DNA from: PHAA01 sp964457945
GTDB taxonomy: Bacteria > Bacillota > Syntrophomonadia > Syntrophomonadales > Syntrophomonadaceae
Assembly: GCA_964457945.1 (NCBI GenBank)
Contig: CAYWFX010000005.1
Coordinates: 62,001-126,000, forward strand
Reading direction: 5' to 3'
DNA length: 64,000 nucleotides
Below the pieces are notes generated by a model, which was not told the origin of the DNA, made no database searches, and was given only the letters and a program-made list of their open reading frames with translations. Of the stretch, positions 25,622 through 34,740 are shown piece by piece; positions within the stretch are counted from its first letter, which is position 1, and every line of letters begins with the position of its first letter. The position numbers and the translations under genes are program-made.

Positions 25622-26989
25622 TTGATAAACAGGTTTAAATATAGAGGGGTCATGACGATAATGGCTCTGCTGGTGATGGCAGCTTGTATCTTGGTGGGGG
25701 GACAAACTCCGGCAGAAGCAGGGCAGACAGTAAAAATATTTATTGATGGCAGGGAAGTACCCTCAGATACTAGCCCGGAGGTAATTGCAGAAAGAACTTA
25801 TGTGCCAATTAGAGTTATTAGTGAGAATCTAGGGGCTAAGGTTGAGTGGAAGCAGGATACAAGGCAGGTCGTTGTAAATTGGCGGAGTACGTCTACTTCC
25901 TCATTACCTCCAGCTAAGCAGGGAGAGATTCAAATCATAATAGATGGACAAGCTCTCCTTATCCCTACGGATTATGGTAAATCTTATGCAACTAATGGAC
26001 GCATTATGATTCCGCTTCGGGTTGTGGGAGAAGCCCTCGCTTGTGAAGTGAAATGGATAAAAGAATCTAACACTGTAGATATTAAGTCGAAAACATCACT
26101 CCCTGTTATTTCGGTAAATGTATTGCCCTCAGAAAAGCAAGCATCTTTAGATGCTATTAAGCCATCGAATACTTCTGATATTAAGATACTCACAGTGGCT
26201 GCAGATAATCAGTTACTAAGAGACTTGGCGCAGTATAGGACAAATCTAAAATTAATGGACGGTTCGGTAATTAATTCAGAAGAATTAATGAATAAGGACG
26301 CTTTCGCATATAGTGCGGAGCAGTTTGCAGTCTTTAAAACGTATCGTGACCAGTTGGCCAAGTATCAGCCAACTGTTATTCTTCCTACCGGTGAGCTAAT
26401 AAATGCCGCGGATTTAACTATTACGGGGAACTCCTATTTAACTGCTGACCAATTAAAGAAGTGGATTGTCAGCGAAACTCCAAGGATAATGGCGGGCATG
26501 ACTGCAGAAGGTCTCCAATTTAGACCTATCCCGGAATTAGCAGAGCTGTACATAAAAATCGGTGCACAGTATGGGATTAGAGGAGACATTGCTTTTTGTC
26601 AGGCGGCGAAGGAGACCGGATTTTGGCAATTCAAAGGTGATGTGCAGCCGTGGCAGAATAATTATTGCGGTCTATGGGCAATTGGCAGCCCGTTAACTGG
26701 AGAAGAATCATTGAATGGGGCTGACTCAAGCCTTATTCGGTTTGAAACAGGAGTACACGGCGCGATCTTTAAATCACCAGCAGCAGGAGTTGAGGCTCAT
26801 ATCCAGCACCTTTATGCTTATGCTACCAAAAATCCATTACCACCTGGTAAGGCATTGATTGATCCTCGTTATTCCTTGGTAAATCGAGGAATTGGGCCAA
26901 CTTGGATAAAGTTAAATGCACGCTGGGCAGTCCCTGGTATAACCTATGGACAAAGTATTTTAAGTGATTATTATAAGAAGATATTGTAG
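25622..26989 (+). CDS. secreted glucosaminidase with two copper-amine-oxidase-like stalk domains
   Basis: A 455-aa exported protein. A signal peptide (about 1-33, ending AEA-G) is followed by two repeats of the copper amine oxidase N-terminal-like stalk domain (VKIFIDGREVPSDTSP...RTYVPIRVISENLGAKVEW and a second copy at about 103-148), a linker of about 120 residues, and a C-terminal glucosaminidase-type domain (about 280-455) with DIAFCQAAKETGFWQFKGD, NNYCGLWAIG and ARWAVPG. It should bind the wall and cut N-acetylglucosaminyl bonds of peptidoglycan. The start TTG at 25622 follows GGGAGAGG. It stands alone, ending at a terminator shared with the next gene. Confidence 0.8.
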   Translation: MINRFKYRGVMTIMALLVMAACILVGGQTPAEAGQTVKIFIDGREVPSDTSPEVIAERTYVPIRVISENLGAKVEWKQDTRQVVVNWRSTSTSSLPPAKQGEIQIIIDGQALLIPTDYGKSYATNGRIMIPLRVVGEALACEVKWIKESNTVDIKSKTSLPVISVNVLPSEKQASLDAIKPSNTSDIKILTVAADNQLLRDLAQYRTNLKLMDGSVINSEELMNKDAFAYSAEQFAVFKTYRDQLAKYQPTVILPTGELINAADLTITGNSYLTADQLKKWIVSETPRIMAGMTAEGLQFRPIPELAELYIKIGAQYGIRGDIAFCQAAKETGFWQFKGDVQPWQNNYCGLWAIGSPLTGEESLNGADSSLIRFETGVHGAIFKSPAAGVEAHIQHLYAYATKNPLPPGKALIDPRYSLVNRGIGPTWIKLNARWAVPGITYGQSILSDYYKKIL

Positions 26990-27009
26990 TTGGTTGCAAC
27001 AGCAGAAAC

Positions 27010-27047
27010 AATAAAGCAGGCACCTAAATGATGGCGCCTGCTTTATT
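27010..27047. terminator. bidirectional intrinsic terminator
   Basis: AATAAAGCAGGC at 27010-27021 pairs perfectly with GCCTGCTTTATT at 27036-27047. It lies between two convergent genes, and A/T-rich ends on both sides give a T-run in either direction, so it can stop transcription of both. Confidence 0.85.
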
Positions 27048-27066
27048 CATTTACAGATCTAGATTA

Positions 27067-27732
27067 CTATTTTTTGGCTTTAGCAGCTGCAGCTTTAATA
27101 GCTACCCCTTTGTTGTGCAGAGGGCCAAAGGGTACCCCTACTGGAAGTACGGTAAATCCATAATGGGTATTTAGTACTGTGGCGGCTACCCCATAGAAAG
27201 ATACGATGGATATTAAGATTTCGGAATAAGCGGCCAACAAATGCCAACCATGTCCACCTACTAAGTTGTTCATGAACAGACCTAAGAAAAGAAAATCAAT
27301 TAGGGAGAAAATTATGAACAGTACCTTGTTGGCTCCCATAGATCCGACCGTCATGATCATCGTAAAGACGAAATAACCAAGGAAAGCATAACCCAGCTGA
27401 TGAACATCAAAGGTGGCGCCTTTAGCAATAGTACCGGTAGTTTGCATCCACCAGGTCATCCCCACACCAAACCAAAATAGTCCATAAGCGCAAAAAGCAG
27501 TAGCCCCAAAGGTATTATCGTGTTTGAAATCCATTATACCAGCCACGAACTGAGCGGTAGCACCCAAAAAGAGCGCCCAGGGAATCATGTAAGCTACGCC
27601 CATTGTGAGTTCTAGCTTTTGAGAAGAAGCGACCAAGGTAACAATTGCCAGACCAAATAAGCCTAGCGGTGATGGATTAGCAACCAGTTCTTGTATGTGC
27701 CCCGAGACTTTCATTTCATTGCCAGTTGACAT
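27067..27732 (-). CDS. acetate uptake transporter family protein (GPR1/FUN34/YaaH)
   Basis: A 221-aa membrane protein with six predicted helices. The family signature is at the start of helix 1, ANPSPLGLFGLAIVTLV, and conserved FGxxAFxxYGxFW-like residues are in FGATAFCAYGLFWFG. Members such as SatP/YaaH carry acetate or succinate with protons, possibly as a channel. In this metabolic setting it probably moves acetate across the cytoplasmic membrane. The start ATG follows GAGGAGG. A Rex-like palindrome lies about 110 bases upstream. Confidence 0.9.
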   Translation of the reverse strand: MSTGNEMKVSGHIQELVANPSPLGLFGLAIVTLVASSQKLELTMGVAYMIPWALFLGATAQFVAGIMDFKHDNTFGATAFCAYGLFWFGVGMTWWMQTTGTIAKGATFDVHQLGYAFLGYFVFTMIMTVGSMGANKVLFIIFSLIDFLFLGLFMNNLVGGHGWHLLAAYSEILISIVSFYGVAATVLNTHYGFTVLPVGVPFGPLHNKGVAIKAAAAKAKK

Positions 27733-27842
27733 AATAACCTCCTCATAAATATAAATATAAATAGTGATGTAGACAATTATTATAATAATTCCTACCTACG
27801 CTAGATATTGACCTCCTCTCCATAGAAAAATAAATTGAACAT

Positions 27843-27860
27843 TTGTGAAATTCGACACAA
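27843..27860 (-). promoter_or_regulatory. Rex-like palindrome upstream of acetate transporter
   Basis: The 18-base sequence TTGTGAAATTCGACACAA has perfect 5-bp outer arms (TTGTG/CACAA) and one mismatch at the sixth pair, close to the TTGTGA-N6-TCACAA type of site bound by the NADH-sensing repressor Rex. It lies about 110 bases before the transporter start. It could equally be unrelated dyad symmetry. Confidence 0.4.
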
Positions 27861-27935
27861 TTGTCAGAAATCCTGTTTTTGGGGAGAGAAATTTTTGGAG
27901 TTAAATTATCCCAGAAGTAAGGACTTGGCGGATAA

Positions 27936-29234
27936 TTATTTCCCTTGCCACATTTGCAGCAAGGCATAGAGGCGAAATAAGGTCATTTCGGTCTGAGTTG
28001 TCAGGGGTTCCTGGGATTCCTGCTTGGCAGATAATAAATGATTCTCAAAATCATCTATTAGTTTCGGCTGGCAATTATTGTTTTTCATCATTTCAAAAAG
28101 CTTTCCTTGACCGACTAGTAGACGGTTATGAAAGTCAATCGGTGTCGATAAAGTTCTATCTGTATTATCCGGATTCAAATCAAGAGCCAGAGATGCAGTC
28201 GCCATATCTAAATAAAGGTTCATTCGTTCTGGTAAGTAGCTCTTAAGACTGTCTATTTCTAAAATTAAGTTTTGCCTGGCTGTTTGTTCGTACTGGCTGG
28301 ATCCATTGCTGGTATCAAATTCGTAGATATGGAACTTGACTCGGTTGGGGTCGGCAGCTAGGTTATATATACCCGAACTATCTAAGGTCAGTAGTTGGTA
28401 ACTAGCTCCACACTCCAACTCTAAATTAGCAGTATCAAAAGGAATCTTCACTAGCTCAAAAGATTCTTCGCTGGGGTTAACTTTCTCTATGTATAATTCA
28501 TATGGGTATATTAAGTTCATCCGGTAAGAAGGATGAAGTTTTTTATCTCGATATCCCCATGATAAACCATCTACAGTTGCAAATTGCAGATTTTGTCCGG
28601 AAATGATATTTACTTCTTTAGGGAGAGATATTATTAATTCGTCTAATTCCAGGGGATAGGGACGCTCTTCTTCCAATAATACAGAGTCTAATTTCCACCC
28701 TGCGGGGGAGTAAAAGCCTATTAACTCAGCTTCTTTTTGTGCCTGGGCCAGGCTGCCTGTAAATTGCTTTTCAAGGGTAATGCCAACAGTATCAATTATA
28801 CTGAGAAAAGCAAAATGAAGTTCGGCCTCATTAATCTGTATCACCATAATATCACCAGTCATTGGGAGGTGGGGATTCTGCAAATTATAACCATGAACAA
28901 TGGCTAACGGCTGGGGTATGATGCTTACTTCCGGAAGTCCTAATACTTCTTCCATAACACTTATTATTATTCTATGGGTATTGAGGTTTAATATGGTCGG
29001 AAATGATATTGCGGCCGACTCCACCATAATACGGCTCGGCAAGATGTATTCCCGGTAAAGGTGGTTAAGGTATTCTCTCACACCATCACGATCCCGAAAG
29101 GATTCAGCGGTAGTATAATTGAAACTTGTCACCCCAGGAATCCTTACCCTGATGCAGGCATCCATAAGTGGCTTGCCTTTTTCCCAGCAGGCCAGGTAGG
29201 TATATTTATTTCCAAAGTCTATAGCTACGTGCAT
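27936..29234 (-). CDS. divergent Hsp70/actin-fold protein, function unknown
   Basis: A 432-aa protein whose first 150 residues follow the Hsp70/actin ATPase pattern: AIDFGNKYTYLAC at residue 4 as phosphate-1 loop (DxGN), then VESAAISFPTILNLNTHRII and VSIIPQPLAIVHGYN, equivalent to the DnaK segments AVITVPA... and INEPTAAALAYG. The second phosphate loop, where DxGGGT is expected, is degenerate (GDIMVIQINEAELHFAFL), so ATP binding may be weak or lost. The remainder (about 180-432) looks beta-rich then helical and is not recognised. It is the last gene of a five-gene operon, four bases after its neighbour. A chaperone-like or scaffold role is only a guess. Confidence 0.6.
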   Translation of the reverse strand: MHVAIDFGNKYTYLACWEKGKPLMDACIRVRIPGVTSFNYTTAESFRDRDGVREYLNHLYREYILPSRIMVESAAISFPTILNLNTHRIIISVMEEVLGLPEVSIIPQPLAIVHGYNLQNPHLPMTGDIMVIQINEAELHFAFLSIIDTVGITLEKQFTGSLAQAQKEAELIGFYSPAGWKLDSVLLEEERPYPLELDELIISLPKEVNIISGQNLQFATVDGLSWGYRDKKLHPSYRMNLIYPYELYIEKVNPSEESFELVKIPFDTANLELECGASYQLLTLDSSGIYNLAADPNRVKFHIYEFDTSNGSSQYEQTARQNLILEIDSLKSYLPERMNLYLDMATASLALDLNPDNTDRTLSTPIDFHNRLLVGQGKLFEMMKNNNCQPKLIDDFENHLLSAKQESQEPLTTQTEMTLFRLYALLQMWQGK

Positions 29235-29238
29235 GCAA

Positions 29239-30831
29239 CTAACCTTTCTTGGATAGGATTACTTTAGGGATTAGTTCTTCCTGTAAATCGTCCAGATTAA
29301 TAATAAATAGGTCTCCTTCTTCATATAAGATTTGAGTAGAGGGAGCATTTATTTCCTGGGTTTCAAAGGGTATTTTATCCGTCAGGTACAAATAATCGGG
29401 GGGGAATAGCTCACCGACCTGCAAAGGTATATGATTAATTCGCAAGTTCATATCCTGAAAATTACGTTTTATATTACGAGGGCTAAGCGATTTTAACAGT
29501 TCTTCCTGCATGCCTAAAAGCAGTTCTAAGTGGGAATCAAGCATATCAAAGGACAGTTGGTAATGCCCAGCGGTCTCTAAAGAGTGCTCGGCTTTTTCGT
29601 CCAACAGGTCTATGCGGCTTTCCAGGAGAGCAATTTGGTTTTTTAGTCTTTCAATTTTTTCCAATAGTAATATACCTCGGGGTTTAACATTATTATCGAT
29701 TTGCAGCTTCAAAAAATGGTAGGCTTCAGAAAGTATCTGCTTGCTGCGTTGACTATGATAATGGTAATCGGCCTGACTTGAAGAAGATAGAGTGTTAATC
29801 AATTCTTCCAGGGGTGGCAGAATGCGTGAGCAATAGGCTGCCAATTCTTTGGGGTAATCTAGATCCATACGGGTTAAGACGAATGCATTGGCAATTAATT
29901 CGTCCCAGCCTCGGGATTTATATAACAGGCTTTGTTCTAAGAGATATAGCAATGCGCCTAGCCAATCTTCAAACTGTCCGGCCATCTGACTGGCGTGCTT
30001 AGGGTCATTTTTTTCACCGTACAGCTTAATTAATTCCATGTAAAAATTAAATATTTTTTGTATGTACAGTTTATACCACGAGCGTATAGCAGGAGGAACT
30101 TTTCGGTTGTCCCAGGAGACATCTATTTTATCTAGTTCTATTTTTACGGCCCGGATAGCTTCCTTGGTGGGCGACTGATTTTCTTGTAGTTTCACCAGCA
30201 GTTTTATAGCTAGTTGCCAACCAGCCATTAGCCGCTTTAGATCACGGTCTACCTTTATATCATCTGGTTCCAATCCGTTTATGAGGTTAGCTACGGCAGC
30301 ATGAGCTGGATAATGGTTTAGGGCATCCAGCAGCTTTTTGTCTTCCAGCAGGGTTTGTAGCTTGCCCAGCAGATCCCGGAAATCAGTCCAGTCGTTAACC
30401 AATTCCTTTAGAATATAGAGCAAATCCACAATCCGTTCGTCATTTCCTGGGTAGGATGCAAGCAAAAGCTGCCTGGTTTCCTCGCGCTTGACTTTCAGGA
30501 TTGCGGAAATGCTTTTAACCCTATTAAATAAGAGTGCATGTTGCTTAATACTAGTAATAATATCGCTTTTTAGCGTTTCTTCCTGCCGGCCAATATGATA
30601 TAGGGAGCGGGTATCCTCTTCGATTATTTGCCTATAGAGAGGAAAAAATCTATTGTGAAAACTAGTATAGTAAAAGGCATTTAACTCCAAAAGATATTCG
30701 TCCAGATCTTTAAGGCTGGAGCAAACAATGCTAGTATCTTGGCTCTGAGTAAGTAATTCATTCTTTAACTGCAGAAGAAAATGGTCTAATTGATGTGCAT
30801 ATTTTTTTTCGTCTACTGCGGGAACAAGCAT
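29239..30831 (-). CDS. unknown helical protein, 530 aa
   Basis: I do not recognise this protein. It is predicted almost entirely alpha-helical with many Leu-heptad stretches, among them a clear coiled coil around residues 380-425 (IERLKNQIALLESRIDLLDE). The last 70 residues change character to a short beta-rich tail (INHIPLQVGELFPPDYLYLT to EEGDLFIINLDDLQ). No signal peptide or membrane helix is seen. It overlaps the previous gene by one base and is followed after four bases by the Hsp70-like gene, so the products are probably made in fixed proportion and may form one complex. Confidence 0.75.
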   Translation of the reverse strand: MLVPAVDEKKYAHQLDHFLLQLKNELLTQSQDTSIVCSSLKDLDEYLLELNAFYYTSFHNRFFPLYRQIIEEDTRSLYHIGRQEETLKSDIITSIKQHALLFNRVKSISAILKVKREETRQLLLASYPGNDERIVDLLYILKELVNDWTDFRDLLGKLQTLLEDKKLLDALNHYPAHAAVANLINGLEPDDIKVDRDLKRLMAGWQLAIKLLVKLQENQSPTKEAIRAVKIELDKIDVSWDNRKVPPAIRSWYKLYIQKIFNFYMELIKLYGEKNDPKHASQMAGQFEDWLGALLYLLEQSLLYKSRGWDELIANAFVLTRMDLDYPKELAAYCSRILPPLEELINTLSSSSQADYHYHSQRSKQILSEAYHFLKLQIDNNVKPRGILLLEKIERLKNQIALLESRIDLLDEKAEHSLETAGHYQLSFDMLDSHLELLLGMQEELLKSLSPRNIKRNFQDMNLRINHIPLQVGELFPPDYLYLTDKIPFETQEINAPSTQILYEEGDLFIINLDDLQEELIPKVILSKKG

Positions 30832-32273
30832 TATAACACCCCCATAAATTGGCCTAGAAGCAACTGTTTATGTAAATGGTTGTTTCTCTGTACGTTATTA
30901 CGCTTAGAAGTATCTTTTATCGAAAGTTTTTCTAGAGAAAACTCTTGCATGGCTGCAACGATTAATCTCCCTGCATTTCTGGTGTTCTTATCGACCAAAG
31001 GGCCTAATTGCTTAAGCACCTGTTCATTAATAAATGGCGAACCGGGTATCCATTGAAAAAAATGTTGGTATTGCTTAAATAGGTGAGTTGCGGATTCCTG
31101 ATCCAAAATCATTCTTTTTTCTTGTTGCCATAAACGTAGGAGTTCCATTATAACCAGAGACTCATGAGGCAGCGCTGCTGCTCTTTGGTCCATAGCCAGT
31201 CTTAATTTAGTTATATCTTCGTTGCTTGCATTTTCGCTGGGATTCTGTAGAAAATGGGCCACTAGATCATCCGGTCGGTAATTTAGAATCTTGCCAGCTT
31301 TTTGGGCAAGTTCATAGCGGGCGTATTGGTGGTATCCTTGTAGATTAGCTGCTGTGATGGTATAGATGTCAAGATATAAAAGGGAAGCTGGGTCAGGATT
31401 GAAACCGATGAAAAGACTTCTATAGAGCTCTAGTGCATAGCGGTGGGGATCTGCCGGGTTGACCAGCAGGGTGTAAAAAGGCAGAGCTTTACGAAGTAAC
31501 TGGTTAATTTGTTGGCAGTAAGGATCTTCGTTGCATGGGAATAGCGCATCTTCATCTCCCTGGTATTTAACCAACTCCATGAGTATTGCCAGGCAGTCAG
31601 TCAAAAGTCCTGCTCTAAAGAGCATTTCTGCGCCATCTAGTAGTGACTCAATTGATTCCGGGTGCTTGGTCTTTAAGTGTTTTATGGCATCAGCTATAAT
31701 CTGAATTTTATCACCATAAATAGTGGGATAATCATTAGTTGGATTCAGAGGCTTAATAAGGTCGTAATGCGACTGCTGTTCTTGTTCTGCTAGTTGTGCC
31801 TGTCTTACTCTTATGAGCTTGCGTAAATTCTTGTTGGTGGTTCGAGGCAGCAGATAGTTACAGAGCTCATTGTCCATTGCGCCGATGACCTCTTCGAAAG
31901 TTGAGTAAAGACCTTCCTGGTACATGTTGATTAAGAATAGCAGGTCTTGGGATTGTGGTTTTTGGTAAAGGATGTAATTAATTAGAGAATGTAAAAAATC
32001 TACCTTGAATGCAGGTGTAGATTCCATCACGCAATTAAGGATAGGTAGTTTATTCATATTTCGGAAAAGGATCATAAAAAACTCAACTGGCTTATTACCA
32101 TAATATAGAGAGCGTTTTATAAAATTAAATTCTTCAGCACTCTCAATCTGAACTCCTTCCCAGGTTATGGGAGTAGTTCTAATTTCACTTCTCAGCTGGA
32201 TTTCATCCTGCCAGGTTTGAAACAAATCATCATTGGACAGGGTTTTATTAAATTCATTTATTATGCTTTGCAT
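30831..32273 (-). CDS. unknown helical-repeat-like protein, 480 aa
   Basis: Not recognised. The sequence is a succession of short amphipathic helices (for example SLLDGAEMLFRAGLLTDCLA and YARYELAQKAGKILNYRPDD) that suggest a TPR-like or related solenoid used for protein binding. There is no signal peptide, membrane helix or catalytic motif that I can name. The N-terminus comes from ATG at 32273. Its stop codon overlaps the next start codon by one base. Within this operon it would suit an adaptor for the Hsp70-like protein, but that is inference. Confidence 0.75.
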   Translation of the reverse strand: MQSIINEFNKTLSNDDLFQTWQDEIQLRSEIRTTPITWEGVQIESAEEFNFIKRSLYYGNKPVEFFMILFRNMNKLPILNCVMESTPAFKVDFLHSLINYILYQKPQSQDLLFLINMYQEGLYSTFEEVIGAMDNELCNYLLPRTTNKNLRKLIRVRQAQLAEQEQQSHYDLIKPLNPTNDYPTIYGDKIQIIADAIKHLKTKHPESIESLLDGAEMLFRAGLLTDCLAILMELVKYQGDEDALFPCNEDPYCQQINQLLRKALPFYTLLVNPADPHRYALELYRSLFIGFNPDPASLLYLDIYTITAANLQGYHQYARYELAQKAGKILNYRPDDLVAHFLQNPSENASNEDITKLRLAMDQRAAALPHESLVIMELLRLWQQEKRMILDQESATHLFKQYQHFFQWIPGSPFINEQVLKQLGPLVDKNTRNAGRLIVAAMQEFSLEKLSIKDTSKRNNVQRNNHLHKQLLLGQFMGVL

Positions 32274-32277
32274 TGTT

Positions 32278-32982
32278 TTATACCTCTACATAGCTCCCAT
32301 ACAGAGCCAGATTCAATATTCTGCAGGCATTTCGTGCTTTCAGAGCATTATTTTCGGTCAAAAATATATAGTAATAAATAGATTTTTCTTTGTTGGTAAA
32401 AATACCTCCCAGGCAGTCACCAGAAAGTAATTCTATCTTATCCTCGCTGGCCTTGCTGCCGCGCAGATAACGAATACTTTGCAGGCGGCTCACAAAAGAG
32501 TAACGACCGATTCTATCAAAATGGCTTTTCAGCCCCGTTTCTTTATAAGGGTTAGCACTTTCATATTTATAGACTAAAACCTTTTGTCGGGGTTCAGGTA
32601 ATTCACGGCTGTTAGCATTATCGAATTTCATTAATTCCAGATGGGGAAGAATTGTGGAGGTATCCAAACCATAAGGGTAAGTATATTCCAAATAGTCATG
32701 TAAACAAAGGGGGAATGCATCTATAGTTAAGGAATTACTTTTTAGATCTTCCATGAGTTCCGGCTTGTTTAGAAGATAATCATAAAAATCATCGATTCCA
32801 TAAGCAAAACGGGGTAGATAGCTCTGATAATCCTGGTATAAAGTGGTTGCGAAACGCTCATAAAAGAGCAAATAAGACTCGGGCGATGTAGAACGCAATT
32901 CCTCCGCATAACGCATAACAATGCTATACTCTTCTTCGCTTAAGCCCTGTTGACGATACAATTTCCTAAGAATTATACGCAT
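32278..32982 (-). CDS. unknown protein, 234 aa
   Basis: Not recognised. The product is soluble and rich in Tyr, Leu and Arg, with a helical first half (MRIILRKLYRQQGLSEEEYS...) and a mixed second half (YSFVSRLQSIRYLRGSKASE, then DCLGGIFTNKEKSIYYYIFL). I prefer the ATG at 32982 over the GTG at 33015. GGAGG ends about 15 bases and AGG about 10 bases before it, whereas nothing precedes the GTG. It lies four bases before the 480-aa gene and after the deacetylase gene in one transcript. Confidence 0.7.
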   Translation of the reverse strand: MRIILRKLYRQQGLSEEEYSIVMRYAEELRSTSPESYLLFYERFATTLYQDYQSYLPRFAYGIDDFYDYLLNKPELMEDLKSNSLTIDAFPLCLHDYLEYTYPYGLDTSTILPHLELMKFDNANSRELPEPRQKVLVYKYESANPYKETGLKSHFDRIGRYSFVSRLQSIRYLRGSKASEDKIELLSGDCLGGIFTNKEKSIYYYIFLTENNALKARNACRILNLALYGSYVEV

Positions 32983-33028
32983 ATTCGCTAAACCTATCCT
33001 CCATCTCCAATCCACTACACTCTATCCG

Positions 33029-33892
33029 CTAGCTATTAAAGGTACTGAATACATAGCCCTGAGCCTGTAGGTCGGTGATAATTTGTTCCAGGGCTTCGGT
33101 ATTGCTTTGGGAAACCGCATGCAGCAATATGACTGCACCTGGGTGTATATTATCCAATACATGTTTGTGTGAAACAGCTGCTCCGGGTTGCTTATTAGGG
33201 TCCCAGTCCTGAAAAGCCATACTCCAGAAAACTGTAGTATAACCTAATTCGTTAGTCCATTTTAGTGTTGTTGGCGAGTAGTTGCCCATAGGAGGTCTTA
33301 AATATCGAGCCATTTGTGCACCAGTAAGATCGGAATACTTTTGTTCCAGAGACTTGATTTCTTGATTAAATTTTTCATGCGAAAGGGTGGGCAGGTCAGG
33401 ATGGTTCAAGGTATGATTGCATACCAGATGCCCCGATGCTTGCATTCTTTTCACCAGTTCGGGCTGGGTCTGAATAAACTGCCCGGTGATAAAGAATGCG
33501 GCCTTAACTTGTTTGCGGTTGAGTGTATCTAGTATCTTAGACGTATATCCCAGTTCATAGCCGCAATCAAAGGTCAAATAGATTTTCTTGCTATTATTAG
33601 GGATAAGATATATGCCATTGTTTTGAGCCAGCAATGCAGCTATGTCTTGGTTTATTGTCGCTGGCTGGTGTTGTTGGTTCCTGGTAAACCACCAGGATAA
33701 GGCCTTGCTTGATACATGAGTCGGTTCTTTAATCGGATTTTCTACTACAGTAGGTGCAGGCTTGGGTTCTTCTGGGGCCGGAGTTGTTACCTGGGGAGGA
33801 TTAGGAACTACAGGATTAGTACCATTGGATTTGCAGCCTGCCAGAGTGGCTAGTATAATCATTAATAAAATCATTGGAAAATATTTTTTCAT
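33029..33892 (-). CDS. PdaA-like polysaccharide deacetylase lipoprotein
   Basis: A 287-aa exported NodB-fold enzyme. A lipoprotein signal ends at Cys20 in ATLAGCKSNG, and a Pro-rich linker follows. The PdaA signature ALSWWFTRNQQHQPA precedes the catalytic domain, whose motifs are TFDCGYELGYT (motif 1), NHTLNHPDLPTL (metal His pair) and RPPMGNYS (motif 3), with LLHAVSQSN at the end. PdaA removes N-acetyl groups from muramic acid so that spore-cortex delta-lactam can form, which hints that the host sporulates. It is the first gene of the minus-strand operon leading to the three unknown proteins and the Hsp70-like protein. AAGGAG lies nine bases before ATG. Confidence 0.85.
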   Translation of the reverse strand: MKKYFPMILLMIILATLAGCKSNGTNPVVPNPPQVTTPAPEEPKPAPTVVENPIKEPTHVSSKALSWWFTRNQQHQPATINQDIAALLAQNNGIYLIPNNSKKIYLTFDCGYELGYTSKILDTLNRKQVKAAFFITGQFIQTQPELVKRMQASGHLVCNHTLNHPDLPTLSHEKFNQEIKSLEQKYSDLTGAQMARYLRPPMGNYSPTTLKWTNELGYTTVFWSMAFQDWDPNKQPGAAVSHKHVLDNIHPGAVILLHAVSQSNTEALEQIITDLQAQGYVFSTFNS

Positions 33893-34108
33893 CGATCAGT
33901 ACTCCTTCTGCCTGATGGCAATAATATTTTGCCAAACCAGTTTCATTATTATATATACTATACTAATTTTAGACTTATCGCTTACAATTTAGCCATAGTA
34001 TTTAGGGACTATCAAAAAAAAACAGAATATTATAGCTTGCAGAAGATTATATACGGGATATTGCCCGTTTGGGGCAGGTCCATATACATTAGTTAGGTGG
34101 ATGGTTTT

Positions 34109-34738
34109 ATGCAAATAATAAGTCTTATAAGAAACGAAAGATATCGAATGCTGTTACTTCCTGTGATCTCTTTTGTTTTGCTGGCATTGATAGCTATGGA
34201 TAACCTGCAATTGGCATCGGGGTCCAGAAATTCAGTCATTTATACCTATGCCAATAGTTTCTTAAAAGGTGAGATCGGCTCAGGGTATGGGAGTGCTTCC
34301 ACGGATAAGGTTTCTTTTGCGGACCTGGAACCAGGAGATATTGTGCTGGGCGGTTGGCCAAATTGCGCTTATGGACGTTTTTCCCATGCGGGAATATATG
34401 TGGGTAATAATATGGTTTTAGAAGGGTATGTCGATTACGGACTGAGCAGTCAAGAGCTTAGGCATTATCTAAATTATTCAGAACTTTGCCTGCTGCGAGT
34501 TGAAGCTAGTCGCGAGATTAAAGACAAGGCGGTAGCCTATGCCCTTGCGCATCAGGGGCAAATGTTTTATCCGGTAGCTTTTAAACAAGGCGAGAGATAC
34601 TGGAATTGCAGTAAGATTATCTGGCAGGCTTATAATCTGCAAGGAATCAACCTGGATATTATTAATGATCTGTGGATAGCACCGGAGAGTTTTTCAGACA
34701 GCCCCAGCGTTAAAATACTATATGAAAAGGGGACTTAA
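34109..34738 (+). CDS. YiiX/YebB-like permuted NlpC/P60 cysteine peptidase family protein
   Basis: A 209-aa protein with an N-terminal membrane anchor or signal (about 14-34). The domain that follows has the circularly permuted papain-like order: LEPGDIVLGGW and FSHAGIYVGNNMVLEG with the catalytic His first, then YWNCSKIIWQAYNL with the catalytic Cys. Such proteins act on cell-wall peptides or lipids outside the membrane. The ATG at 34109 is chosen because AGGTGG lies eight bases before it; the GTG at 34097 overlaps that site. It is transcribed away from the PdaA operon, with a shared 200-base promoter region. Confidence 0.75.
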   Translation: MQIISLIRNERYRMLLLPVISFVLLALIAMDNLQLASGSRNSVIYTYANSFLKGEIGSGYGSASTDKVSFADLEPGDIVLGGWPNCAYGRFSHAGIYVGNNMVLEGYVDYGLSSQELRHYLNYSELCLLRVEASREIKDKAVAYALAHQGQMFYPVAFKQGERYWNCSKIIWQAYNLQGINLDIINDLWIAPESFSDSPSVKILYEKGT

Positions 34739-34740
34739 AA

